This document shows positions 24,413-35,016 of a stretch of 64,000 nucleotides of DNA, in pieces (position 1 is the first letter of the stretch; the number at the start of each line of letters is the position of its first letter). A program made the position numbers and the translations under genes. This DNA is from Notospermus geniculatus (Eukaryota > Nemertea > Pilidiophora > Heteronemertea > Lineidae): positions 31,042 through 95,041 of the forward strand of contig NMRB01002562.1 in NCBI GenBank assembly GCA_002633025.1, written 5' to 3'. The notes under the pieces are model-generated. The model worked only from the letters and a program-made list of their open reading frames with translations. It was not told the origin of the DNA and made no database searches.

Positions 24413-27224
24413 TATTATCTCACGTACACGTATGTTGCAGGAGTGGGCACCTCCCTGTTTCTTATTCGCATACTAGTATAAAGTAGGCCATACATACGCA
24501 ATATGGCGAGTTTGCCAATCTCAGATGATATGGCGATTCGGTCACACACACCTACCCTTCGCCCATTATCCCATTAGCTTCATCGTGCGTTTGGTATTTT
24601 TTTGTTTTTATGGGATCTGTCATCTATCCGCGTGGTCGCGGCTCCTTCGCTTCAAGATACGAATAATCAGTAATAGGAAGCGAGAGAAAAAAGTGTAGGT
24701 AGTATGCCAACAACACATAACACTGTAAGTAAATAGTGCCACTGCACAAACAGTGAGCACTCAGGCTAATGAATTTAGTGAAGCGTTATTGAGAGAGTCA
24801 TATCCGCCATTGTTATCAGATCTTAAGGAAAGTAGAGAAGCCACAAAACAGTCATGAAGAGTGGAAGTGATTTGATGAGATATGGCTGTGTTCCATGATG
24901 TGTAATGTCTACAAGTCTTGAATGATGAGATTTTTTAGTTCCATATTATTGTTGAAGGGAAAACTGTAGAGTGAGAGCTTACGTAAGCGTTAGTTGTTGA
25001 ACAGGCGGCACGTGACTTTTAGTTTAGAAGAAGTGTAATGTTTTTGAGATGATATACTTGGTAGATCAGACTATAGCAGCGTCTTGGTTCGTTCTTCAAT
25101 ATTACTTTGAAGTACTTCGAGAGATACACGTTTATAGGTAGCAGCACGGTCGTACAGGTGGCAGCACTGTTAGGACAGCGTTTTCGTCATCTGTGGCGCC
25201 ATCTATAACGTGGTATATCTGGCCTGCATTTTAAAGGGCAGGTGACTTTTGGTAGTCTCTCCTCACCATCAGCCTGTTGCGTTCACCCTCACTGAAGACC
25301 TAAAAATCTTTCCCTTGCCTTCGAAGTATTTTCGAAGTGTTTTCACCTCCTATCAGTATGATAGGATCAAGTAAGCGCTAAATGAGCCGCTCCTCGAGTC
25401 CCCCCGAAAGTTTCTGCAGGTTGGGTAACAGTCACTTTTTTTCATGGAGAAAAACCCCAACTCTGTTGGCCCGGACACTTTGTTATTTTTTGCCTCGGCT
25501 TAAGTGAACGCCTATCAGGTTCAAGAGCGACACTTAACAGAGTGTCTACTGTATGGTATCTGGTTACCAAGTGACCTATACACACCATCAACATTGTCTT
25601 CTTTCCTTCGTTTTTTTCGGACGAGGCGACAAGTCGTGATAAAACTACTTATCATGAAAGGGCGTTCTGGGTTGGGGCAAAATAACCCTTTTTTTAATTT
25701 ATGATTATTTCTTGGGAGGAGACGTATGTCTAGTGAAATTGGAGTCCTTTTTGTCCCCTTTTCCTCTCCGGTAATCATCACTATACAATGTATAACAATG
25801 TATATTATACATCAAGTTACGGTATGAGATTATTCTACTTGCGTTCAGATATAAGTCTCTCTTAAGAAAAATATGAGTCGCGTGGCTTAATGATTTGTCG
25901 GGCGAAACATGTTGACAGTAATCATTCAATCCAACTATAATAACATAATATGATAGAAGTACATTTTACTTATCCGCTGAGAGCACTCCTAAGAATAATG
26001 AAGCTAATGTAAAAACTAGAAAGCGATACTGATTAAACAGTTGATTTCAGGCCGACGATTCGTACCTTCTACTTCTCGTTGTATCTCATTTCGGACGTGA
26101 GAGGTTACGAATATTTTATTACCTCGACCCCAGGCCCGAGTGACAACAAGCTCTCCCGCGATGGGGGTAACATGAGTAATCCAGGTTAGATTTGGGGTGA
26201 CTTTTTTACAGTGGAGATGGCTTAGGATGTAAGGATCTGGCACAAATGTTAGGATTTGGACTAAAATGTAAGGATTGGATTAAAAATGTCAAGATTGGGT
26301 TTGAAATGTAGTGCTTAGAATGTAATTCTTAGAGATATCGCTGTAATTGTGCAGAATGACAAATGGGAAATTGTGTTTGTTGATGTTGTACTTTTAGTGT
26401 CCTTTTTTTTCATCTGACTGTGACTTATTCAATAGCACACGTTGCCTAAGCGACTTCCCAAAACTTTCTCAAGTCATTTGCGTCCATCTTAGCTCAATCC
26501 TACACAGCTTTATCATTGACGCAACGCGGCCTGCAGCCTGCCACAAACTCACAATCCAAGAACTCACAATGGTTCTGATTCTGAAATGAAAGCTGGGGTT
26601 CAGTAAGTTACCAGACCTTGGAGACATTCCATGTGTTTAGCTGTGAAAGCAGAACAAGTGAGATCTCTCACATAACTAATATGAATCACGATGTCCTCAA
26701 GCAGCACCGTGTACAGTGACAAAAGAGATGTATAGCAGCCCACAAGGGACAACACATACACATCTTTTCCTCGGTTCAGGCTCCAGGCGAGAGAAGATAT
26801 TGTTTTCTACTTGTAGCGTGCGACACATCTTCATTGAACATAAGAAACGTGGTAGCATTTCCTCATTGTGAAAGGATGAGCTTTTGGCTCGCTGGTACTT
26901 CATCCGGTTGTCTCGTCGTAGACCAGCTATGATGTAAACAAGGTCGAACAATAACGTTTGTGATATCACACAAACCCCATAGAGAATAAACAAAGGCCTT
27001 GCACAGCATAACGGGGCCAATAATGCTCCGGCTTCGGCCCCGCTATGCCATACTGTTTGCACTGTTTATTTGATCAATAAAATCAATTCATACGAACCTA
27101 ATAGAGAATAAACAAAGGCCTTGCTTTGGCTTACAACCGAGATGGTCTTTCCTTGTTTGTTTCCAGTTTCCTACCATTTTGGTAACATTTGCGCGGGAAT
27201 AATGTTTAAATGAAGGTATGAACT

Positions 27225-27329
27225 GAATCAGACACTCCTCAGTCCAAGTGTCGAAAAGTGGCAGACTGGCAGCCACTGGATTTCTGAATAGGTAGTTGAA
27301 ATCTTTCCAGTCTGGGCACTTTTGTACTG
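27225..27329 (-). repeat. Dispersed repeat paired with 44275-44375
   Basis: The reverse complement matches 44275-44375 along about 100 bp (cagtacaa, ccagactgg, aactacctattcaga, cagcctg-type blocks). Both could encode a peptide containing FNYLFR, but differences fall about equally on all codon positions. This looks like a non-coding repeat, or a long-dead coding fragment. Confidence 0.6.
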
Positions 27330-27465
27330 AGGGGTGTACATTGGGGTGTAGAGAGGGGTGTACATTGGGGTGTACAGAGGGGTGTACATTGGGGTGTACA
27401 GAGGGGTGTACATTGGGGTGCACAGAGGGGTGTACATTGGGGTGTACAGAGGGGCGTACATTGGG
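27330..27465. repeat. 24-bp minisatellite, ~5.7 units
   Basis: The unit is two related 12-bp halves, aggggtgtacat and tggggtgtacag, so the array has both 12- and 24-bp periodicity. Because 24 is a multiple of three and the unit contains no stop, several frames stay open across it. These give spurious periodic peptides (His-Pro-Ser-Val/Asn-Val type and others). It sits where copy 1 has its N gap. Confidence 0.95.
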
Positions 27466-27561
27466 AACTTGCAACAACCAAGTACATGTACATGTACACT
27501 GTTATGATAGTATAGATGATCATTCAATCAATGTTGCTCCAAGTGGTAGCTCGTAGAGAAA

Positions 27562-27704
27562 AGCTTAGTTCATACTTCGACGCACGACCACCGACTCGCG
27601 ATCAAAATCTGTACGCCGACATAAGCCTAGTTCGTTATGTCGGCGTCCAGATTTTGAGCGCGCGTCGGACGCGGATGGTCGTGCGTCGAAGTATAAATTA
27701 GGCT
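27562..27704. mobile_element. Foldback MITE, ~65-bp arms
   Basis: Left arm agcttagttcatacttcgac then gcacgacca... and right arm ...tggtcgtgcg then tcgaagtataaattaggct are inverted over most of the 143 bp, meeting near tatgtcggcg. Presence in copy 1 is unknown because of the gap. Confidence 0.85.
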
Positions 27705-28191
27705 ATAGGCCTACTGCCACTTACCAATGGACGGCAAAATTGAAAGCAAGCACTGGCTTTGTATCATATACTGCGCTGTCTGGGGCAGTTGTTCTGCCCT
27801 GAATAACCAACCATACTTATCTCTACGACATCTCTGAACCCATACACCTGCCTCCAGGCAACATTTCCTCGACGAGAGTCACAATCATAATTCTAATCGC
27901 TCGACCTTCCTTTGGTCTGCTGGGCGAGTGTAACACAGGTGCCTGCTGGCTTAGAAAAACTACAACTCGGCGTCTCTCCGTTAGATCAAAGGGAAGCTTC
28001 CTCAAATGTAAAGGTTGGCGTTATCTGAACCTTGTGTACTTGAAGACGTGCGAATGTTTTGGGAATGTGTAGAGAACAGGGTTGCCGTCCCCAGGTAGTA
28101 CAAAATAGAAAAGAAAAATGTATGTTTCATACATTCTGTTGTTGTTATGGCAGCAGTACGGCACACAGTTTATTGAAAATGCAGGTCCCGG

Positions 28192-28363
28192 TATAAAATT
28201 CACTGGTTTTGTTCGCTTTCTAAAACTACATTTAAAAAGAGTGTGTACATACGAAATGTTCAGTACCAAAAAATTGGGTTATAAACCATTAAAAACGCGC
28301 GGAAGAACGTTTACCGATTCCGAGCAGCAAAATCTCACGGAGCAGCAGAAAAAAAACGCTACA
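28192..28363. mobile_element. 172-bp insertion with CCGG target duplication
   Basis: Absent from copy 1, which reads straight through tccgggcctacagg. In copy 2 the insert is bounded by CCGG at 28188-28191 and 28364-28367. There are no inverted termini. A short A-run (gcagaaaaaaaacgc) lies near its right end, which could mean a retroposed fragment. The family is not recognised. Confidence 0.7.
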
Positions 28364-28637
28364 CCGGGCCTACAGGGCTTGTTTTGACCCACATGTAAGC
28401 CTTTATCGAGCATATTAAAAAAACTAGACGAAAAAAATTGACGATTTACGATCTTTTAGGAGAACTTTTGGACTGAGCCAAAGTGTCCTTGTTCATGAGG
28501 TGTCCCAGAAAGTGAGGTCCACTCTCATCATTGTGAAATGTGTTAGAAAGAATCAGGAATAAACAGGGGTGTGGGCAAAGGGAAGAGCTCCGGGAGAGGT
28601 CAGTCCTAGGGTACATGTATGTTCATAAATGCCTGGC

Positions 28638-28747
28638 GCCATATTCATAAAACTACTTAAGTCTATGCTATGCGTGACACTTATCCTTTGTTCAACACAA
28701 AAGATAAGTATCACACTTTGACTAAAGTAGGTTTATGAATACGGACC
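28638..28747. mobile_element. MITE, copy 2 partner of 21399-21509
   Basis: Same element and same position in the second duplication copy. Ends gcgccatattcataaaacta and gtttatgaatacggac. Confidence 0.8.
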
Positions 28748-29479
28748 GTGGTTACCAGTACAGCAAGGTGACTCCAAGGTGATTTTGTCCACTGACGGCC
28801 TCCAAACAAATTGAGTTGCAATTTTCTGAGATTAATGGTAAGCATATTATTTATCTCAATATTTAAGATACAGACAGCGATGTGTATGGTATTTTTTCCT
28901 CTAATTCTCGCTATCTTAATTCTGATCTCCAATATCCCCATTTATGATTGCAAACAAAATACCCCATCACTCAACGTCCGTCAAGGATGCTAAATCTATT
29001 TGAACATACAAATCATTCTGATCCGAAATGATATATAGCGGTCACTGAAATTGACAAGCCTGTGCTAATATGGTAAGGGATCCCAGTTAGTGATCAGTTT
29101 ATCTCGTCAGATGGGAGATTAGTTCTGACATGAAGGCACCACCCACAAATCAACTCACTGGCGCTGACCTATATATGTTTGTAATGAAAGTTATCGAGCA
29201 TTCATAAAGAAACAGGCCTAAGTCTTGAAAAGCACTTGTGGATGTTTCAAAGTGCCGTCCAAGGTCCATATTCATAAATATTACTTAAGTCAAAGTGTGA
29301 CATTTATCTTTTGTGTTGAAACCTATTGTTCACTATCAGACTGACAAAGAATTTGCATAATTTCAAAAGTTACTGGGGATTAGCCAATAAGGTCCCAGGG
29401 CCCATGTTCATAAAACTACTTAAGTCTAAGTGTGGCACTTATCCTTTGTTCAACACAAAAGATAAGTACCACACTTTGG

Positions 29480-29592
29480 CCCGTAGTTTAGAATGCTCCT
29501 CAACGTAAATGAGTTCCTCAAGGCTATTGTTCTCAACAGGAGAACAATAGCTTTGAAAAACTCCTTTACGTTGAGGAGCATTCTAAAATGCA
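29480..29592. mobile_element. MITE spanning the end of duplication copy 2
   Basis: Arms tttagaatgctcctcaacgt and acgttgaggagcattctaaa are inverted around gctattgttctcaacaggag. The boundary of the 7.15-kb duplication (29498) falls inside the left arm, which suggests a role for this hairpin in the breakpoint. Confidence 0.75.
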
Positions 29593-29604
29593 GGACATAG
29601 ACGT

Positions 29605-29802
29605 AAACCCAGGTCACACTGTGGCGACTTAGGCGGCCGAATACCCGCGAACTAGAATGAAATGGTCCATGGACCATGTACATACCTCTCTCTGTCATTA
29701 CACTATTATGTCCAAAGGGGTGAGCACATGGTCCATGGACCATTTCATTCTAGTTCGCGGGGATTCGCCCGCCTAAGTCGCCACAGTGTGACCTGGGCTT
29801 TA
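29605..29802. mobile_element. Foldback MITE with ~75-bp arms
   Basis: Left arm aacccaggtcacactgtggc then gacttaggcgg... and right arm ...ccgcctaagtc then gccacagtgtgacctgggct are inverted. The arms extend to the palindrome tggtccatggacca on each side. TA lies at each edge. Confidence 0.85.
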
Positions 29803-30289
29803 CATGTAAGCATGTTTATGAATATTTATGACCCTGGTATTCGGACTCATCGCCTTTTCGCAGACCCACACAAGTGAAAAGTTAGCCATGTGGCTGACGA
29901 TAACCGATGGGAGCGGGACGTTTTGTCATGCCGGCGGGAGCTTGACATGACAAAATGGTCGCTTCGATCAAACATATTGAAACTCAAGAGAGACCACTAA
30001 GAGCAAATACGAGACAAATGGTTCCCCTGTTCATCTATGGCCGACTAATATCAATATTGTTATAGACATGTTGCTCTACCAAAATGAAATATCAACAGGG
30101 CAGCCATTAGCGCGAACAAGGGTTGGCTTCCCTCGGTAAATACACTTCCAAATGGTTCCGAGGTGTAGTTGATCCCCCTGGTCTTCGCCGCATGCCTTGC
30201 CTACTCAATCAAAATGGCCAGTTTCAAGCTATTTTCGTTTCGCCAATGGAATCTATCGCTCAAGCAGACGGCAGCACTGTTTGGGGTAC
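29803..30289. other. Unassigned DNA
   Basis: Short frames only. Several cggcgggag/gacatgacaaa-type small inverted words around 29920-29955. Confidence 0.35.
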
Positions 30290-30410
30290 AGATGACGTCA
30301 CTGTCTTCATTGTTGTCGCGTCAGACTCCGAAACAACAATTGTGGCGTGACGTCACGCCATTGGTTCACACTTGTGAACAACACTGCTCTTGAAACCTTA
30401 TAAGCAGCGC
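30288..30410 (+). promoter_or_regulatory. Candidate CRE/CCAAT/TATA promoter
   Basis: Two full CREs (gatgacgtcact ~30291; gtgacgtcac ~30348), an inverted CCAAT box (ccattggttc ~30358) and a TATA-like ccttataagc (~30397) are ordered as in a cAMP-responsive promoter. A third gacgtca lies at ~30419. An ATG frame in strong context starts at 30526, about 100 bp after the expected start site. Activity is inferred. Confidence 0.4.
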
Positions 30411-30525
30411 ACTTGCGACGTCATGTCCGCTCAACTGAAAATCGTGTACGCCGTTTTGCCACAGAACGACCTACCCCACATTTTTTGCCGATATTATCAA
30501 CGCGATTCAGCCGAGAGTTGAAAAA

Positions 30526-30783
30526 ATGGTGAAAAAAAGAAACCTAACAGCGTTTCCTTCCAAAATCAGACGAAAATTGGTCAATTTGCATAAAAATAAT
30601 GATAGCTGGCTTCCGATAGAGATGACGCCCAAAGGTGCGCCCTCTGCCTTAAAGTGCTGTTTATGTTTTTTAAGCCTTACGACGTTTTGGGTCAGATTTG
30701 GTAAGGGCCCGATCGTTCGGCATTCTTTAACCCTTGTCGCAACCTTCTCTCCTGCCACGGCGTTCCCGGCGCTAGCGCACTAA
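30526..30783 (+). CDS. Unidentified 85-aa ORF downstream of promoter-like block
   Basis: It starts at ATG with A at -3 and G at +4 (gaaaaaATGG), matching the animal start consensus. Residues 1-27 are strongly basic (many Lys/Arg/Asn). Residues 43-56 are Cys/Leu-rich and moderately hydrophobic. There is no recognisable domain and no homologue that I can name. The case rests on the promoter-like motifs 100-240 bp upstream. It could equally be a chance frame or a first exon. Confidence 0.22.
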   Translation: MVKKRNLTAFPSKIRRKLVNLHKNNDSWLPIEMTPKGAPSALKCCLCFLSLTTFWVRFGKGPIVRHSLTLVATFSPATAFPALAH

Positions 30784-31005
30784 AAGGATCGTCTTTATTA
30801 CCTAACGACGATAACAACGATAATGGATATTACCCATCGTCCTCTCTGATTGCCTCATTTACGTTGATTTATCTTGCTTCATTGAGAAGATGTCCCAAGA
30901 CAATATCGCCAATTACACAAGCATCGTTAGATGCTGCTGACAGAAAATTGAATACCGGTATATTCTGCATTTGTTGCATGCACAGGTGGTCTTTCCCAAT
31001 GGGAA

Positions 31006-31186
31006 ACTTTACTGCCGTTAGAGGCCACCACCAGTTAGCGGTCCTAGGACGTCGTGAACTTTGACGTCACAGAGAAGTGCACGCCACAGCGTCATCCATA
31101 ATGACGTGGAATATTTACGTCTGTGACGTCAAATTTTGTGACGTTCTGGAACCGCTAACTGGTGGTGGCCTCTAACGGCAATTAAG
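31006..31186. mobile_element. MITE, actgccgttagaggcc family, copy 1
   Basis: Ends actgccgttagaggccacca and tggcctctaacggcaattaa are inverted and continue through agttagcgg/ccgctaact. The body is rich in gacgtc/tgacgtca words. Other copies are at 37064-37181 (shorter) and 43584-43783. Confidence 0.85.
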
Positions 31187-31884
31187 TATCACACTGACGA
31201 CGGAGTTTTAAGATATAGAAGGGCGTAGGTAGTTTTCCTGAATACCTAGGGTGTCAGAGCTTCTCTTCACTTCCTGAAGCATATAGTTTTGTTGGGTTTT
31301 TTTGTTATTGACAAACTGACCACTCACAGTGAAAACGTTTAATCTACGCGATGTACTCAGGTCGTTTCCTGGTAGCCAAACGAACGCAACCGGAAACTAA
31401 TGATTGAATCTGGCATCAGTCGATTCGGGATCCATTTAGTCTCTATTTACCATTCACTAGTTCACAGCGTCTGTTTCCGATTGGTGACGACGGGGAAGCG
31501 TGACTGCATGAATGGTAAAACAAAGGGAAATGGAATATGATGTCCCCGAATGACGTCATTTCCGCTGGCGTCGACTACAACAGGTGATAATGGCTTTGGC
31601 AGTTCCGGTCTCCAAATTGCCGTCTTTGTCAGTAGTTCTTTGAAGAGTTGACTTCAAACGTTAGGTTGATTGCGATCATTCACCTAGTAGACCAACAGAA
31701 TCGAGGCAGACAAAGCTAATCCAAGCTAGAATCACCAGTATTGATGTAAAGCTACAACGTGAATCCCAATCCAGTCTACTTTGCTTCATTCGTTTTACAT
31801 CAAACCGATTCCTTCTTGGGTTCGTCGGCGTCCTTCGGGCTATTCCGCGACGTTGTTGTCTTCAGCCCTTACGTTAGCCCTTTG
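31187..31884. other. Unassigned DNA
   Basis: No supported gene or repeat. Confidence 0.4.
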
Positions 31885-32030
31885 GGCCGTATGCACCAAC
31901 GAAGATTATCTTGATATCAGGTTTAGCCACAACTTTTCCATTGTCAAATCACGCTCTGGCAAACCTGAACAATGGAAAAGTTGTGGCTCAACCTGAGTTC
32001 AAGATAATCTTCGTTTGGTGCATACGGCCC
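31885..32030. mobile_element. MITE, gggccgtatgcacc family, copy 1
   Basis: Ends ggccgtatgcaccaacgaag and cttcgtttggtgcatacggc are inverted, as are the inner pairs attatcttga/tcaagataat and ccacaacttttccattg/caatggaaaagttgtgg. A second copy is at 48502-48646. Length is about 146 bp. Confidence 0.85.
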
Positions 32031-32869
32031 TTAGGGTCTAACTTCTCCTTCTCTGTGATCACTGGTTGCAGGTCCCTCTTCTTTTCTGAATTACTAACTG
32101 TAACCGCAAATTATAGTCAGCTCAACTTCAGCCACAACAATCAGAAAACGTTGGTGCGTCGTTAAAACATTCGGAAAGCCACCAATTCCGTGGCTACCGG
32201 AACATTCACAAAACCTTGCGTTAATTACATGTAATACTCCTGCTCGCAAAATCTGTTCACTCAAATTATGCGTTAGAGAACGTAATAGTGGAGTGATGGT
32301 GGTCCACCCGAGAGTGGACCCCCCCCCCCGTGTCATTATTTGGGATTGGCAATTCCCCACCCCCTATATCCCCTAGAGGACATCCAAACTCCAGGAACTC
32401 GTCTTTTCGATCAATGATTACTAACATCGCATCTTTCCTCAGTAATTTACATCTGGTTTGCGGACTTAATTACACGTCACCGGTGACAAACAGCAATCTC
32501 AGCGTAAGATTGAGACGACTGATTGAAAGACACCATCGGGGTGTTTGAATATGGACCGCTTCTTATGATGCAGTGGAAAAACTTAGGAAACCAACCATAT
32601 TGGCTTTCAGTAGAGAGAGCCACCTAGCGGCAGCAATTCGAACTACAAAACCACTACAAAATGTACGTAGTATATTGGGTCCATTCGCCGACAACGTAGA
32701 CAGTTCCTGGGGTTGGAGAGTGGCGCGCACGGCGATGGTGGCGCCGGCTGCCGAGAAAAAGTGTCTATACCGGGCCCCTTTAAGGTGGACGAAATGAAAG
32801 TTTCGGGTATTTGATGACAAATCAGAGACAACTGGCATTATCAGTTCTATAGATTATTAGACCAACAAA
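32031..32869. other. Unassigned DNA with poly-C run
   Basis: A run of about ten C near 32321-32330 lies within otherwise unremarkable DNA. Overlapping short frames on both strands at 32563-32838 have no recognisable product. Confidence 0.35.
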
Positions 32870-33005
32870 TGCACAGCAGGAGGAAACCGGAGTGTCAGGA
32901 GAAAACATGGTGAGTCGTCCTGTTCATCACACGTGAGGAGTGGCGATCGAACCCGGAAACTCAGATGTGCTGATATTTCACTCTGGCTGTCTGTACCTCA
33001 ACCCT
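32870..33005 (-). mobile_element. tRNA-derived SINE with ctccggtttcctcc tail
   Basis: On the minus strand a B box (cgggttcgatcgcc) is followed by a tail reading ttctcctgacactccggttt then cctcct. The same tail idea (ctccggnttcntccnac) follows the B box at 1953, 40380 and 47830, so these SINEs share a conserved 3' domain though their tRNA heads differ. Confidence 0.6.
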
Positions 33006-33673
33006 TCGGCTGATGTCGTCTTGGTTTTATTCTAACCACCTTCCGTCCGTCCGGAAGGAGGGCAGCCTACCTGATTCGATTCACACAATCAATTTAGAAT
33101 AGAGTTACAATGTACACCGGTTCCGTAATAGAATTAAAGGGTGATTTCCTGACAATGTCAGGTGGCTTGTCTCCCAAGACGAGAAGAAATTGGCAAAAAC
33201 CAGCCAGCAAAAAACTGAATTGGTCATATTGGTGTCAGCGAAATGCCATGTCAGGGAATGCAGCATGGGAACAGTAGAAAACGTTACACCGGTTAAATAT
33301 ATGAGACATCAAATAGACGTTGTTGGTTCACACTCTTATGTACATTTCACTGTACATAGAGAAGAATTCGGTTTCTATTGATTGATCCACTGAAGCACAC
33401 TGCTGCCAAATTGACATGGACGCACCAGACCTGTTCAATGATGATGGATGCAACTTAGTGTAGCATGTCACAGAGTCAATACTCACTGCAATCGTCCAAT
33501 TCTCCGGGAGTCTGGCTTTTACGCCCTGTTGACTTTCTGACAGGATGTAACTCGGGGCATCTTTGGCCACATATTCATGGTGGCAATATTGATATTTGAG
33601 GGTTTTTTTTCGTAAACGTTTCCAATCCACGAGAAAAGACCCACAGATATCCAGTGCCATCGAAGAACTGTCT
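33006..33673. other. Unassigned DNA
   Basis: A minus-strand ATG frame of 110 codons (33328-33660) is present. Its product is not recognisable and its length is not unusual by chance. Confidence 0.3.
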
Positions 33674-34110
33674 GGGGCCCATATATAAAACTACTTAAGT
33701 CTAAGTGTGACAGTTATCCTTTGTTCAACACAAAAGATAAGTATCACACTTTGACGTAAAGCTGACAGGTCAGATATGTAGGGCCGTATTCTAGAAGCTT
33801 CCTTAACGTTAAGGTCTACCTTAAGTCTATTGTAAAACCATTGAGAACAGTAGATTTAAGGTGGACCTTAATGTTAAGGAACGTTCTAAAATACGACCCA
33901 TACTCTCCGACTTGTATGCAAAAATGTGTACGCTCAACTTCGGTAGTCCACGAGGCTGCCGAAGTCGGGCGTTCGGTAATGTTCGTAATGTACACTAAGC
34001 TTCCTACCTGGAAACACCCATTACACTCCGCGCATACCAACTACGTCCTCATTCACTCGGAGAGTATTGCTGACCTGTCAGCTTTAGGTATGTTCATGAA
34101 TATGGACCGC
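33674..34110. mobile_element. MITE of the gggcccatattcataaa group, disrupted by another MITE
   Basis: Outer ends ggggcccatatataaaacta and tgttcatgaatatggaccgc are inverted. A second inverted pair, aaagctgacaggtcag (~33766) and ctgacctgtcagcttt (~34073), lies inside. The element at 33781-33900 sits between these, so this copy was in place before that insertion. Confidence 0.65.
33781..33900. mobile_element. MITE, gggccgtattctagaagctt family (nested)
   Basis: Ends gggccgtattctagaagctt and gttctaaaatacgaccca are inverted. Inner arms ccttaacgttaaggtc and gaccttaatgttaagg pair over most of the length. It belongs to a family with copies at 34214-34513, 48053-48170 and 56771-56888. Confidence 0.85.
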
Positions 34111-34127
34111 GGATGTTAATCACGCCA

Positions 34128-34212
34128 GGATGTACTGGTAGGACAAGTAGTCGAACCCACGGTTTCAGAGATGTAGGGTGCGAGGGTTCCACTATGCCAT
34201 CCTGAGAGAGCA
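34128..34212 (-). mobile_element. tRNA-like SINE fragment
   Basis: Minus strand: A box ggcatagtggaaccct and B box gggttcgactac with about 40 bp between. It is wedged between two MITEs. No tail domain is visible. Confidence 0.5.
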
Positions 34213-34213
34213 A

Positions 34214-34513
34214 GGGCCGTATTCTAGAAGCTTCATCAACTCTTAAAGGGTCTCTAGAGGCAGCTCGCCATTAGGCTACTATCAGTACCGGTTCTTCGGC
34301 CAGGCGGCGCCACTTTAACGTAATAATCACTAGCACGAGGTATTCAACCTGGGTTTTCCCCGTGGTTTTCCCCTGCCATGCTGGCTGCCTCTAGAGGCCC
34401 TTTAAGGTTCCCTTTGGCTATTGTTTGCAGGGCAGAACACAAAAGCTTAAAGTAGATCTTACAATTAAGGAGACTTCTAGAATACGGACTTAGACTTCTA
34501 GAATACGGACCCA
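34214..34513. mobile_element. MITE, gggccgtattctagaagctt family, split by insertion
   Basis: Left end gggccgtattctagaagctt. The right end ttctagaatacggac occurs twice in tandem (34474-34488 and 34496-34510). The middle is interrupted by the 155-bp element at 34247-34401. The residual core gctattgtttgcagggcaga matches the copies at 48053 and 56771. Confidence 0.8.
34247..34401. mobile_element. piggyBac-like MITE in a TTAA site (nested)
   Basis: Ends agggtctctagaggcagc and its inverse (gctgcctctagaggccct) are flanked on both sides by TTAA (34243-34246, 34402-34405). TTAA duplication is the hallmark of piggyBac-class transposition. The terminal bases are not the usual CCC start, so the class call is tentative. 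It lies inside the MITE at 34214-34513. Confidence 0.75.
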
Positions 34514-34879
34514 TGAAAGATACTCATTGCTCATTGACCGAGGATTTTCTGGATACTATTTTATGGCTAAAATGGAGACGATAGTACGCCACCAATTCGA
34601 TTTGATTAATATTCACTATTCCTGTTTTTCATGCAATTTGGAGTCGTCGTAATTAAAATTGTCTCCCAAAAAATGAAAACGTCGCCAACAAGAATTGATT
34701 ATTGTATTTGATAACCTTCAACTATATCACACAGTCTATATCTTGGGGAGGTTCGTCTGCCACCAATATGTTGCTCGACCGAGTAAACATTTACTGAGAT
34801 TAATGAACCATCGATTATGTTTGTCTGTTCAAATTTAAGAAGCAACATATGAAGTGATAGTTAAACTGTATTTGATTGG
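34514..34879. other. Unassigned DNA
   Basis: No supported feature. Confidence 0.4.
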
Positions 34880-35016
34880 CTGGTGTGGAATATTTAAAGG
34901 TGCACTGTCGAGTTTGAACTGGTGTGGAATATTTAAAGATACACTGTCGAATTTGGGCTGGAGTGGAATATTTAAATATACACTGTCGAATTTGGGCTGG
35001 GGTAGAATATTTAAAG
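34880..35016. repeat. 39-bp minisatellite, ~3.5 units
   Basis: The unit begins ctggtgtggaatatttaaag and continues atacactgtcgaatttggg. Since 39 is divisible by three, open frames on both strands carry a 13-residue period. These are side effects of the repeat, not evidence of a gene. Confidence 0.92.

Larger units (their letters stand above)
22351..29498 (+). repeat. Tandem segmental duplication, copy 2 (7.15 kb)
   Basis: Head-to-tail partner of 15112-22259. It is gap-free and so the better reference copy. Features unique to it are a complete MITE at 24264-24412, the minisatellite at 27330-27465 with its neighbouring foldback, and a 172-bp insertion at 28192-28363. Substitution density varies along the block. 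Confidence 0.95.

Noticed and set aside
27225-27329. A conserved coding exon shared with 44275-44375 (FNYLFR peptide)
   Set aside because: Differences are spread evenly over the three codon positions, with no silent-change bias.
27088-27527. Three overlapping minus-strand frames with His-Pro-Ser-Val, Tyr-Thr-Pro-Met or Cys-Thr-Pro-Leu repeats
   Set aside because: They arise because the 24-bp minisatellite has no stop in several frames; being open in every phase argues against a real protein.
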